From Candidatus Nanopelagicales bacterium (lineage in GTDB: Bacteria > Actinomycetota > Actinomycetes > S36-B12 > GCA-2699445): a stretch of 53,276 nucleotides of DNA. Shown here in pieces: positions 25,548 to 33,625 of this stretch. The position numbers and the translations under genes were made by a program. Each line of letters begins with the position of its first letter. The first letter of the stretch is position 1. The notes under the pieces are model-generated. The model searched no databases. It worked only from the letters and a program-made list of their open reading frames with translations, and was not told the DNA's origin. The stretch lies in NCBI GenBank assembly GCA_030700225.1, contig JAUYJT010000068.1, positions 1 through 53,276 of the forward strand. The letters are read 5' to 3'.

Positions 25548-26798
25548 ATGCGCTCCGTTGAACTCTTCGCTGGAGCCGGCGGCCTGGCCCTCGGCTGCGA
25601 GCTCGCTGGCTTCCATCCCGCTCTCGTCGTGGAGTGGGACCGGTGGGCGTGCGACACGATCCGGCACAATCAGGCCGCAGACTACCCGCTCGTCCGCGAA
25701 TGGAATCTTGTGGAAGGCGATGTCAGGTCCGTGGACTGGGGTTCGGTGGAGGGGCCAATCGACCTAGTCTCCGGTGGACCACCGTGCCAGCCCTTCTCGA
25801 TGGGCGGCAAACATGGTGCCGCGCAGGATCGCCGAGACATGTTCCCCGCAGCCACCGAGGTGATCAGGGCCGTGCAGCCTCGGGCGTTCATCATCGAGAA
25901 TGTTCGCGGGCTGACCCGTTCTACGTTCGCGAACTACTACCAGTACATCCTTCTGCGACTGAGCTACCCGGAATCGGTTCGACGCGATCCCGAGACCTGG
26001 GTCGACCACTTCCACCGGCTCCAGGCGGAGCAAACCAGCTCAGAGCACGGCCTGGCGTACAACGTCGTGCCGACAGTCGTGAACGCAGCTGACTACGGCG
26101 TTCCCCAACAGCGCCACCGAGTCATCATCGTGGGCTTCCGCTCCGATGTGGACGCGGAATGGAGCTTCCCCGACGCCACGCATTCGAAGCAAGTCCTGCT
26201 GCACGATCAATGGGTTACTGGCTCTTACTGGGAGCGGCACCGTGTCAAACCAGGAGATCGGCCGACGGCGCCTGACTCGCCCCCGGAGCTTCCTCGGCAA
26301 GACTGCGATCTGCGCCCGTGGCGCACGGTGCGCGACGCGCTCGTCGGCCTGCCAGAACCCCTCCCCCACGGCACCGCGAACGCGCTGAACCACGTTCTAC
26401 AGCCGGGTGCCCGCCCATACGTGGGCCACACCGGCAGTCACCTGGACTTGCCCGCGAAGACCCTGAAGGCTGGCGACCACGGAGTTCCAGGTGGCGAGAA
26501 CATGATGCTGCGACAGGACGGCTCCGTCCGGTACTTCACCGTTCGCGAGAGCGCTCGGCTCCAGACGTTCCCTGACCGGTACGAACTGCACGGCTCGTGG
26601 ACCGAAGCGATGCGTCAACTGGGAAACGCGGTTCCGGTCCTGCTCGCACAGCGCCTCGCCGGGAGTGTGGCGGAGCACCTCGCGATCGCCGGAATGGGGG
26701 TCCTCCCCCTCCCCGGCTGTCGCCGGGCGGGGGGACCCCCACCGCTCCGTGGGGGAGGCGCGACACGATCGTCGGGCGGCAACAGACTGACCGCATGA
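25548..26798 (+). CDS. DNA (cytosine-5-)-methyltransferase, M.Eco29kI-like
   Basis: A 416-aa C5 methyltransferase: motif I VELFAGAGGLALG, motif IV GGPPCQPFSMGG with the catalytic Cys, motif VI IIENVRGL (ENV), motif VIII QRHRVIIVGF, and motifs IX-X at RESARLQTFPD and QLGNAVPVLLA. The variable region (about 185-290) sets specificity. The associated GIY-YIG endonuclease suggests an Eco29kI-type system; its target would then be CCGCGG, an inference. The last about 40 residues (Gly/Pro/Arg-rich) come from a GC-rich palindrome and look extraneous. It overlaps the endonuclease gene by 4 nt. Confidence 0.9.
   Translation: MRSVELFAGAGGLALGCELAGFHPALVVEWDRWACDTIRHNQAADYPLVREWNLVEGDVRSVDWGSVEGPIDLVSGGPPCQPFSMGGKHGAAQDRRDMFPAATEVIRAVQPRAFIIENVRGLTRSTFANYYQYILLRLSYPESVRRDPETWVDHFHRLQAEQTSSEHGLAYNVVPTVVNAADYGVPQQRHRVIIVGFRSDVDAEWSFPDATHSKQVLLHDQWVTGSYWERHRVKPGDRPTAPDSPPELPRQDCDLRPWRTVRDALVGLPEPLPHGTANALNHVLQPGARPYVGHTGSHLDLPAKTLKAGDHGVPGGENMMLRQDGSVRYFTVRESARLQTFPDRYELHGSWTEAMRQLGNAVPVLLAQRLAGSVAEHLAIAGMGVLPLPGCRRAGGPPPLRGGGATRSSGGNRLTA
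26696..26755 (+). promoter_or_regulatory. Overlapping, mutually exclusive hairpins at the methylase-endonuclease junction
   Basis: GGGGGTCC (26696-26703) pairs with GGACCCCC (26733-26740), closing a long stem with inner CGGC/GCCG around loop TGTC. The same CCCCC run (26736-26740) can instead pair within CCCCCAC (26736-26742) with GTGGGGG (26749-26755). The hairpins lie 40 nt before the endonuclease start, which lacks an SD, so they could modulate its coupled translation. They may derive from an inserted palindromic repeat. Confidence 0.45.
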
Positions 26799-27394
26799 GC
26801 AAGCCGTTCAACCCGCTCGACATCGAGAACCTGGGCGCCTCCGTGGCCCAAGCGCTCGCGGTATCAGAAGCGACGCCGTTCGCGGAACTGGACCAGTTCG
26901 AAGGTGCCGGGATCTATGCGGTCTACTACACGGGGCCGTTCCCCTCCTACGCGCTGCTCTCGGAGGCGAACCGGGAGAGCTACGACGTGCCGATCTACGC
27001 CGGAAAGGCCGTTCCAAAGGGCTCACGGAAAGGACTGCTCGCAGCGCCGCAGTCCAGGGCTCTGTGCCATCGTCTTCGCCAACATCGTCGGAGCATAGAG
27101 ATGGCGGAGAACCTTGAGCTGGAGGACTTCGGTGTTCGGTGGCTGGTCGTGGAGCAGATCTGGATACCGCTGGGTGAATCACTCCTGATCAACCGTTCGG
27201 CTCCGCTGTGGAACGCGCTCATCGACGGCTTCGGTAACCACGACACGGGCAGCGGCAGGCATGCGGGGGTGCGTTCGCGCTGGGACGTTCTGCACCCTGG
27301 CCGCGCATGGGCCAACAATCTGCAACCGCGGCCCGAGACATCTGAGGAGATCCAAGCTGACGCCCAGGAGTACCTGACGCAGCGACTCGACTAG
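26795..27394 (+). CDS. Type II restriction endonuclease, Eco29kI family (GIY-YIG)
   Basis: A 199-aa protein with GIY-YIG nuclease features: GAGIYAVYYTG (residues about 38-48, the GIY strand) and IYAGKAVPKGSRKG (the YIG strand, about 68-81), followed by the HRLRQHRRSIEMAENLE helix and the late NRSAPLWN segment carrying a catalytic-type Asn/Glu region. Length and order fit Eco29kI and relatives, which cut CCGCGG. ATG 26795 overlaps the methylase stop (ATGA), so methylase is made first and coupled, a common safety arrangement. Confidence 0.85.
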   Translation: MSKPFNPLDIENLGASVAQALAVSEATPFAELDQFEGAGIYAVYYTGPFPSYALLSEANRESYDVPIYAGKAVPKGSRKGLLAAPQSRALCHRLRQHRRSIEMAENLELEDFGVRWLVVEQIWIPLGESLLINRSAPLWNALIDGFGNHDTGSGRHAGVRSRWDVLHPGRAWANNLQPRPETSEEIQADAQEYLTQRLD

Positions 27395-27414
27395 CCGCGT
27401 CCGACACTGGAGGC

Positions 27415-27849
27415 GTGACACAAGCGGCGAGTTGGGCGAGCACGCCAGCGGTTCGCTCCGTGATGCGGGGCAACCGGAGCAGGGATACCCAACCTGAACT
27501 GGCTCTCAGATCCGCCGTGCATGCGTTGGGTCTGCGATACCGAGTCGACAAGCAACCGCTGCCTCAGCTTCGTCGGCGGGCCGACCTTGTGTTCACGAGG
27601 GCGAAGGTCGCTGTGTTTCTGGACGGGTGTTTCTGGCATGGGTGCGCCGAACATCATCGACCAGCCACCCTGAATTCCGGGTTCTGGGCCCGCAAAGTCA
27701 CCGACAACATCGCCAGGGACAAGGGCACCGACGGCCATCTCGTCGATGCCGGGTGGCGGGTCATTCGCATCTGGGAGCATGACGATCCGCAGCAGGCGGC
27801 ACGTCGAGTGGCCGCTGCGGTGCGGCCGACACATGACCTAGTCCTGTGA
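27415..27849 (+). CDS. vsr: Very-short-patch repair endonuclease
   Basis: A 144-aa Vsr-type mismatch nuclease that nicks 5' of T in T:G mismatches arising by deamination of 5-methylcytosine. NRSRDTQPELALRSAVHALG, RRADLVFTRAKVAVFLDGCFWHGC and the terminal RVIRIWEHD are the signature; catalytic Asp (ADLVF) is present. GTG start, 20 nt after the endonuclease gene, so it is part of the restriction-modification operon and should repair its own methylase damage. The 3' end overlaps the convergent ClC gene by 12 nt. Confidence 0.92.
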   Translation: MTQAASWASTPAVRSVMRGNRSRDTQPELALRSAVHALGLRYRVDKQPLPQLRRRADLVFTRAKVAVFLDGCFWHGCAEHHRPATLNSGFWARKVTDNIARDKGTDGHLVDAGWRVIRIWEHDDPQQAARRVAAAVRPTHDLVL

Positions 27850-28965
27850 AGCCGCACCGACGGCATCGGCCGTCTCAGGCTCAGCCGGTCTCGGTATCGG
27901 AATCGGAATCAGGCGACCGCAAGCACCGCCAATCAACGCGACTGGCACCATCGCAGGTCCTGCGAGGCCAAACGCGATGACAAGGGACAGTGCCAGACTC
28001 ACGCTCCATTTCGCGTGAGCCAGGAACGTGATCCCGGCCAGAACTCCCGCGATCGCCGCTGGCTCGGCAGACAGGCCTAGGGCACCTGCCCCTGCCGCAC
28101 CGAGACCGGCCCCGGCGAACATCGCGGGGAAGTAAGGTCCGCCACGGAATCCAGACCCAAGGCTCACCGCGTACGCGGCGCACTTGGCCAGGACCGTCCA
28201 AGCGATCAAGCTGGCCGAGCCGAGCGTCACGAGCGGCGCGATCAGAGTCTCCCCACTCGTCAGCACCAGGTCCACCTTCTGGCCGCTCGCCGACTGGTAG
28301 CCGACCGCGATCGCACCCACGACCAGACCGCCCACCATCAGCTGCCAAATCCGCGGCTTGTCGCCGCCCCGGAAGCGCAGCAGCCCAATGGCCCCCAGCC
28401 TCACGACCACGAGCAGAAGGGCAGTCGCCACTCCGGCTCCAGCCGCCATCGGCAGGTCCCAGGCAGAGAACTGGTAGACGCCCTGGATCCTCAGCTGGCC
28501 GGAGAAGAGCGGATCGACTAGGAGCGCGGCAAGAGACGCGGCCGCCCCGATCATCACGCCTCGCTTGACCGGCACGCTCCACGCATTTCCCAGGGCGCCA
28601 CCCAGGAATGACCCGGTTGACACCATGGCTACCTCAGGACCCAGCACGAGCCCGCCCGCCAAGGACAGCACTATCGCCGCCAGAACGCTCGGGTAGTCAC
28701 GCGGGCTCACGGGCTCCATGGAGATCCCGAATAGCGGGTTGTGCCCATCCCCGCCGCGCGACCTGGCCAGGTAGACCAGCGCGCCCGCAGCGACCGGAAG
28801 AGCGAGCATGTAGATCCACGGCGGGCGCCCATCCCACCAGGACTCGGGGCCCTCGATCCACAGCCAGCCCACGATCGCCTGAACGACCCTGTAGACGACG
28901 TACCCGCAAGGCAAGCTGATGACCGCGATCAGCGCGGAGGGTAGGACACCGCCTCTTCGCACCAC
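27838..28965 (-). CDS. ClC-family chloride channel/antiporter
   Basis: A 375-aa membrane protein with about 10 hydrophobic helices. ClC selectivity motifs are visible: GGLVLGPEVAMV (the GxGPE-type loop), and GSGFRGGPYFPAMFAGAG (the GxFxP loop). No cytoplasmic CBS domains, as in short bacterial ClCs (typical 400-470 aa), so it is on the short side. The GTG start at 28965 has a weaker alternative at 28962. It moves chloride or another anion. It converges on vsr with a 12-nt overlap. Confidence 0.88.
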   Translation of the reverse strand: MVRRGGVLPSALIAVISLPCGYVVYRVVQAIVGWLWIEGPESWWDGRPPWIYMLALPVAAGALVYLARSRGGDGHNPLFGISMEPVSPRDYPSVLAAIVLSLAGGLVLGPEVAMVSTGSFLGGALGNAWSVPVKRGVMIGAAASLAALLVDPLFSGQLRIQGVYQFSAWDLPMAAGAGVATALLLVVVRLGAIGLLRFRGGDKPRIWQLMVGGLVVGAIAVGYQSASGQKVDLVLTSGETLIAPLVTLGSASLIAWTVLAKCAAYAVSLGSGFRGGPYFPAMFAGAGLGAAGAGALGLSAEPAAIAGVLAGITFLAHAKWSVSLALSLVIAFGLAGPAMVPVALIGGACGRLIPIPIPRPAEPETADAVGAASQD

Positions 28966-29053
28966 GCCTCAACGATTCCACATGCGGCCGCCCGCGAGCC
29001 GGGGAAGGATCTGCCTGTCCGTATTGTCGGATTCCTGGATCGCATCGACCCGC

Positions 29054-29150
29054 TATGGTCGCTAAGAACGCGAATGTCGGGCCTATGGCGACCATAACGG
29101 GCAGATTGGCGCCGCTGGTCAGTTCGAGCGCGGCCTGGCAGTTCGAGCGC
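29054..29150. repeat. Inverted and direct repeats in the ClC/CPBP intergenic region
   Basis: TATGGTCGC (29054-29062) and GCGACCATA (29088-29096) are a perfect 9-bp inverted repeat with 25 nt between. CAGTTCGAGCGC occurs twice as a direct repeat at 29120-29131 and 29139-29150, 19 bp apart. Together they look like operator-type signals for the divergent ClC and CPBP genes; the protein that binds is unknown. Confidence 0.4.
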
Positions 29151-29247
29151 CTCCGTGCCCCGACTCCAAACGCCCGCCGCAAGGACCCGGCCGCCTGGAT
29201 CTAAGATCAGACAGCGCGGCAATTCCGCTGCGGGATGCGAGGGTGGC

Positions 29248-30012
29248 GTGATCGAGGCCTTTCTCTCGTCCTGGGGTAGCGCGATCCCCAAGGTCGAGTC
29301 CGGGCTCCCGATCTGGCCTGTAATCGCCGTACTCGTTCTGCTGGTGATGATCAACGTGGCAGCGCACAAGGCGCTACCCGGCTACTACCTGTTCTGGACG
29401 CTCGGCGGATCGGTCGTGGCGCTGGCCCTCGGCAAGCTGGACGGCTCAAGTTGGGCCTCCATGGGTCTTGCGCCTTGGACGTGGCTCACCGGGGCGATAT
29501 GGGGCGCGATCGCCGTGCTATCGATATTCACCGTCTACGCGATCGGTTCGCGCCTGCCCCACACACGCGGCGCATTCCAGGACCACGACATCGCGAATCT
29601 GTCGCTGCCGAAACTCTTCTGGCACTCAATGGTTGAGCTGCCCATCGGCACCGTGCTCTTCGAGGAGGTCGCATTCCGAGCGGTCCTTTGGGCGATGCTC
29701 GCGCGGCGGTACGGCGTCGCCTGGGCCACCCTGATGTCGGCCGTGCTCTTCGGTCTGTGGCACGTGCTGCCGTCCCTGGACATGCACCTGCGAAACGACC
29801 GGCTATCCCGAGTCGGTGGCGGTGGACTGCTGGCCAAGATCACAGCGGTGCTCATTTCCGTCGTCACGACGACGATCGGCGGGATCGTCTTCTGCGTCTT
29901 GCGGATGGGGTCCGGGTCGCTCATCGCCCCCATGGGCATGCACTGGGCAACGAACGGGTGGGGCTATCTGTTCGCGCGCCGGGAAGCGGCTCGATCAAGC
30001 TCCGGCAGCTAG
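29248..30012 (+). CDS. CPBP-family intramembrane metalloprotease
   Basis: A 254-aa membrane protein with about six helices. The CPBP (CAAX protease and bacteriocin-processing, Abi) motifs are present: LFEEVAFRAVLW (EExxxR), FGLWHVLP (FxxxH) and GMHWATN (H-x3-N-type). It is a probable intramembrane zinc-independent protease acting on membrane substrates. GTG 29248 follows GAGGGTG; the frame is open upstream but those residues have no membrane character. Stands next to the defence-type operon, but its role is unknown. Confidence 0.88.
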   Translation: MIEAFLSSWGSAIPKVESGLPIWPVIAVLVLLVMINVAAHKALPGYYLFWTLGGSVVALALGKLDGSSWASMGLAPWTWLTGAIWGAIAVLSIFTVYAIGSRLPHTRGAFQDHDIANLSLPKLFWHSMVELPIGTVLFEEVAFRAVLWAMLARRYGVAWATLMSAVLFGLWHVLPSLDMHLRNDRLSRVGGGGLLAKITAVLISVVTTTIGGIVFCVLRMGSGSLIAPMGMHWATNGWGYLFARREAARSSSGS

Positions 30013-30137
30013 GCCGACTCCGGCGTGCTCTCGGAACCGCGAACTGCTCCCCGTGTGCTCCACGAGTGAGGCGCACCGTCGCAATACGATGGTGCCCAAC
30101 GCGTCGGGCCACGGGAGCAGGCTGGGGAGATAGACAG

Positions 30138-30443
30138 ATGATCGCAAGCGCACACCGGACCGGCTCGGCCGACGCGGAACTGGGGGTACCGCCCTTTAGG
30201 GGACTGCCTGACCTTGACAGAAGGATCCTGGAGTTCGAGCGGGCTTGGTGGCGCGTCGGCGCGGTCAAGGAAGATGCGATTCGAGAGCAGTTCGACTTCT
30301 CGACAACGCGCTACTACCAGACGCTCAACAACCTGATCGACAACCCGGAGGCCCTGTGCGCCGATCCGGTACTCGTGAGGCGCCTGCGCCGACTCCGAGC
30401 CTCACGAAACGAGGCGCGGACCTCGCTGCACCGTCGGACGTAG
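30138..30443 (+). CDS. DUF3263-family protein
   Basis: A 101-aa cytoplasmic protein with the DUF3263 core (LDRRILEFERAWWRVGAVKEDAIREQF, then SATRYYQ-like FSTTRYYQTLNNLID), probably a small helix-turn-helix-like fold conserved across Actinobacteria. Starting ATG follows GGGGAGA. It converges on gpgS with a 42-nt overlap of coding sequences. Confidence 0.85.
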   Translation: MIASAHRTGSADAELGVPPFRGLPDLDRRILEFERAWWRVGAVKEDAIREQFDFSTTRYYQTLNNLIDNPEALCADPVLVRRLRRLRASRNEARTSLHRRT

Positions 30444-31424
30444 CCCCGAGACCGGCGCGCGCAGCCGACCACCGCGATACTCCGGCACGGACGATAGCGG
30501 TGGGCGCTCCAGCACCTGAACCGGCCGGTCCTGCCTGTCGAGCCCTTCCGGTGTCCTGACGAATCCGGGCAGAGCCGCGCCCTGCCCAGGCTCAAACATC
30601 AACCCGGCCGGATCGGCTCTGAGCATCGCCGCATGGATGATCTCAGCGGCCATACCGGAAAGACCCGCCCAATCCTGGTGGCGGTGCACGCGCACACCAA
30701 GGTCCACCTGCGCGATGCCATCAATCCCCACCGCGCGGAAGACGTCAACAAGTAGACCCGTCTCCACTCCATAGCCGCACGGGAACGGGAGCGACTCCAG
30801 CAAGGAACGCCTCGCCGCGAACTCTCCGGCGAGAGGCTGCGCGACACCTCCGAGCTCAGGCCAAAGGGCGTTGATCAAGGGCCTGGCAAGCACCTCGGTC
30901 ACGCGCCCCCCGCCGTCGGCGATCCGCTGATCCCCAAGGACCAAGGGCCGGTCGTAGGCGGCCTTGACGAGGTGGACAGATGGGTCCGCCAGCAGCGGCC
31001 CGAGCAGCCCAACCACGTACCCGGACGTGAACGACCGCAAATCCGCGTCCAAGAACACGACCAAGTCACCGGCCGTCGCAGCCAGCCCCCGCCACATAGC
31101 CTCGCCCTTGCCACGCTCAACCGGCAAGTCCGTCAGCACGGAATCCGTCTTCACGACTCTCGCGCCAGCCGCCGAGGCACGATCCACGGTCGCATCGGTG
31201 CTGCCCGAGTCAACAACGATGACTTCATCCACGAGCCTGCGACCGGGTGCCACGAGATCCCGCATGATCGCGGCCACGATCGGGCCCACGGTGTCCTCTT
31301 CATCCAGAGCAGGCAGAATCACGTCGACCCGGGCGGTTCCCTTGGTCTCCAGCAACCTGTCCAGATCCCAATCCGCCAGGGCTGAGGACCGATTCTCGAA
31401 CCAGTTCCCCTCCAACCGACGCAT
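30402..31424 (-). CDS. gpgS: Glucosyl-3-phosphoglycerate synthase
   Basis: A 340-aa GT81/GT-A glycosyltransferase joining UDP-glucose and 3-phosphoglycerate, the first step to glucosylglycerate and (in mycobacteria) methylglucose lipopolysaccharide. VIVVDSGSTDATVDRA and the DxD-type FLDADLRSFTSGYV are diagnostic, with FPCGYGVETGLLVDV and an HRHQD segment late. The mycobacterial enzyme is 324 aa; the C-terminus here is longer. ATG 31424 (MRRLEGNWFENRSS) fits the family start; longer starts to 31553 are not supported. Confidence 0.92.
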   Translation of the reverse strand: MRRLEGNWFENRSSALADWDLDRLLETKGTARVDVILPALDEEDTVGPIVAAIMRDLVAPGRRLVDEVIVVDSGSTDATVDRASAAGARVVKTDSVLTDLPVERGKGEAMWRGLAATAGDLVVFLDADLRSFTSGYVVGLLGPLLADPSVHLVKAAYDRPLVLGDQRIADGGGRVTEVLARPLINALWPELGGVAQPLAGEFAARRSLLESLPFPCGYGVETGLLVDVFRAVGIDGIAQVDLGVRVHRHQDWAGLSGMAAEIIHAAMLRADPAGLMFEPGQGAALPGFVRTPEGLDRQDRPVQVLERPPLSSVPEYRGGRLRAPVSGLRPTVQRGPRLVS

Positions 31425-31542
31425 CCCACGCTCCCATCTCCGGCAAACCCTGAAGTACAGTGTTAGGGCCTGGGTGATCATCGCACGGGCCACCTCACAA
31501 CGGAAAAGGCTCATCCCAAGGGCAGCAGGAAGGCCCCGTGCA

Positions 31543-32841
31543 GTGACCGCCAACAGTCCCCAGAACGATCTGGCTGCGGGCCAGCCCGATTTCGGGCCGG
31601 CAACGCACCTGAAGTGCCGCGAGTGCGGCGCACGGTACGACCTCGGCGCGGCCTACGCATGCATGGAGTGCTTCGGCCCACTTGAAGCCGCGTATGTGTT
31701 CGGCGAGGTGACGAGGGCCTCCATCGAGGCGGGTCCGAACTCTCTGTGGCGCTACTCCGGACTACTCCCGGTCGCCGCGTACGCCGGGCAGGAGCCGAAC
31801 CTGCAGGCCGGACAGACCAAACTCGTGCGAGCGCACAATCTTCAGCGAGCCCTGGGCATGACCGCTCCTTTGTGGATCAAGGACGACAGCGGCAACCCAA
31901 CGCACTCGTTCAAGGACCGCGTCGTCTCCGTCGCCCAATCCGCCGCTCGTCGGCTGAACCTGTCAACGCTGGCGTGCGCGTCAACCGGGAACTTGGCCAA
32001 CGCGGTGGCGGCGGCCGCTGCTCGCGCCGGGCAACGTTCCGTGGTCGTGATCCCAGCCGACCTTGAGGCCGGCAAGACCGTGACGACCGCTGCCTACGGC
32101 GGAACTTTGATAGGCGTGCGTGGCACCTACGACGACGTCAACCGGCTGTGCAGCGAACTGATCGGCGACCCGATTACCGACACGTGGGGCTTCGTCAACG
32201 TCAACTTGCGGCCCTACTACGCGGAGGGCTCCAAGACCCTCGGGTACGAGGTCGCCGAACAACTTGGATGGCGCCTGCCGGATCAGATCGTGATACCGGT
32301 GGCGTCAGGGTCGCTGCTGACGAAAGTCGACAAGTCCTGGCGAGAGTTCGTGTCACTCGGCCTAGTGGATGAGCACGAATACAGGGTGTTCGGGGCGCAG
32401 GCCGACGGGTGCTCCCCGGTGGCCCAGGCGTTCGCCGAGGGAGCTGATGCGGTCAGGCCCGTCAAGCCCAACACCATTGCCAAGTCACTGGCCATCGGAA
32501 ACCCGGCTGACGGGCCCTACGCGCTCGACGTCGCCCGGCGGACAAACGGAGCCATAGACAGCGTCAGCGATCCGGATCTCGTTGACGCGATCCGGCTGAT
32601 GGCGCGAACGGAGGGGATCTTCGGCGAGACCGCGGGCGGGGTAACTCTGGCCGTGTTCCGCAAGCTCCTGGCGACGGGAGTCGCCAACCCGGACGCGGAG
32701 ACCGTGCTGCTGAACACTGGCGACGGGTTGAAGACCCTCGACGCGGTGGCAGGAGTCGTGGGACCGACCGCTGTCATCGACGGTTCCGTCGAGGAGGCCC
32801 GGGAAGTCCTAGCGCGCGCTGCTGACGACCGAACCGCCTGA
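31543..32841 (+). CDS. thrC: Threonine synthase
   Basis: A 432-aa PLP enzyme converting O-phosphohomoserine to threonine. The N-terminus (about 22-45) has a zinc-ribbon-like CREC ... CMEC pair typical of the archaeal/actinobacterial type; NPTHSFKDRVV contains the Schiff-base Lys, and ASTGNLANAVAAAAA is the phosphate-binding loop. GTG 31543 follows AGGAAGG; the long upstream open frame runs antisense over gpgS and is not real coding. It is followed 29 nt later by the CysO-like gene. Confidence 0.95.
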   Translation: MTANSPQNDLAAGQPDFGPATHLKCRECGARYDLGAAYACMECFGPLEAAYVFGEVTRASIEAGPNSLWRYSGLLPVAAYAGQEPNLQAGQTKLVRAHNLQRALGMTAPLWIKDDSGNPTHSFKDRVVSVAQSAARRLNLSTLACASTGNLANAVAAAAARAGQRSVVVIPADLEAGKTVTTAAYGGTLIGVRGTYDDVNRLCSELIGDPITDTWGFVNVNLRPYYAEGSKTLGYEVAEQLGWRLPDQIVIPVASGSLLTKVDKSWREFVSLGLVDEHEYRVFGAQADGCSPVAQAFAEGADAVRPVKPNTIAKSLAIGNPADGPYALDVARRTNGAIDSVSDPDLVDAIRLMARTEGIFGETAGGVTLAVFRKLLATGVANPDAETVLLNTGDGLKTLDAVAGVVGPTAVIDGSVEEAREVLARAADDRTA

Positions 32842-32870
32842 TCTGTGGCCGCAACCAAGTAAGGAGAGTC

Positions 32871-33158
32871 ATGCCCGTTACCGTCCGAGTCCCGACGATT
32901 CTGCGCACCTACACCGGAGGGGCCGCCGAAGTCACCCTCGAATCCCCCGGATCGACTCTGGCTACCGCACTTCAGTCACTCGAGGAGGCCGCACCGGGCA
33001 TCCGGGCGCGCGTGCTGGACGATACCGGAGCGATGCGCAGGTTCGTGAACATCTACGTCAACGACGAAGACGTCCGGTTCTCCGGTGGCCTTGACACCCC
33101 CCTTGAGGATGGCTACTCGATCGCCGTGATTCCGGCTGTAGCCGGCGGGGCTCAGTAG
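32871..33158 (+). CDS. cysO: CysO/MoaD-ThiS-type sulfur carrier with GG-Ala-Gln tail
   Basis: A 95-aa ubiquitin-fold protein very like mycobacterial CysO (VRVPTILRTYTGG, RFVNIYVNDEDVRFSGGL, IPAVAGG), the sulfur donor for CysM-type cysteine synthesis. CysO ends in the reactive GG; here GG (92-93) is followed by Ala94-Gln95, which must be removed before adenylation, as a JAMM protease removes the extra residues of QbsE-type carriers. AAGGAGAG precedes ATG. The thrC-MoaD-like arrangement occurs in other Actinobacteria. Confidence 0.88.
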   Translation: MPVTVRVPTILRTYTGGAAEVTLESPGSTLATALQSLEEAAPGIRARVLDDTGAMRRFVNIYVNDEDVRFSGGLDTPLEDGYSIAVIPAVAGGAQ

Positions 33159-33481
33159 TCCTCTAGCGCCCGGCGGGCCGCGCGGGTCAGGGTTGGGTCC
33201 GCCGCCGCCTCTTCCTCCTCGTCGGCGACGAGATGCACTGCGGCTTCCTCGGCAGACAGGTCGCTGACGTCGTGGCTGTCGAAGGCCAGAACCTCCGAAG
33301 TGGTGTCGGGGCGGACACCCTCGTCCTCCTCCACCAGCCGCCCGATGACGCTCTCGTCCGGATGTCCGAATGTCTCCTCGGGGCCGTCAGTGCCCAAGTC
33401 TTCCGATATCTCGTGGTACATCTCCTCAACGACGTCCTTGGCTGGGTCGTACCGCTCACTACTTCGTCCGTGCCTAGACAT
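33152..33481 (-). CDS. DUF5709-family acidic protein
   Basis: A 109-aa, strongly acidic cytoplasmic protein with MSRHGRSSERYDPAKDVVEE, ESVIGRLVEEDEGVRPDTTSE and C-terminal ADPTLTRAARRALEDY. This fits the actinobacterial DUF5709 family, function unknown. ATG 33481 follows GGGAGGGG; the longer start at 33625 lacks family residues. It converges on the cysO gene with a 7-nt overlap. Confidence 0.75.
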   Translation of the reverse strand: MSRHGRSSERYDPAKDVVEEMYHEISEDLGTDGPEETFGHPDESVIGRLVEEDEGVRPDTTSEVLAFDSHDVSDLSAEEAAVHLVADEEEEAAADPTLTRAARRALEDY

Positions 33482-33625
33482 GAGCCCCTCCCTTTCGCCG
33501 TCACGCGCTCCACCGGTATGCGGATACCTCATTCTGACACCTGCAGGCCGCCTGTAGACAGTCGGCGGGAGGCCGCAATTGACCGCTCCACGCTGCCTTC
33601 GCTGGTTGATCGCACTAGGCGTCAT

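Noticed and set aside
23785-27849. Genomic island integrated at tRNA-Thr
   Set aside because: The tRNA borders accessory genes, but I found no duplicated tRNA 3' end downstream and no integrase.
29688-30137. Long open frame over the CPBP gene ending in DUF3263
   Set aside because: The first half is a shadow of the protease frame; DUF3263 begins at ATG 30138 with its own SD.
30964-31542. Long N-terminal extension of threonine synthase
   Set aside because: The region is antisense to gpgS, low in family similarity, and GTG 31543 has an SD and the zinc-ribbon start.
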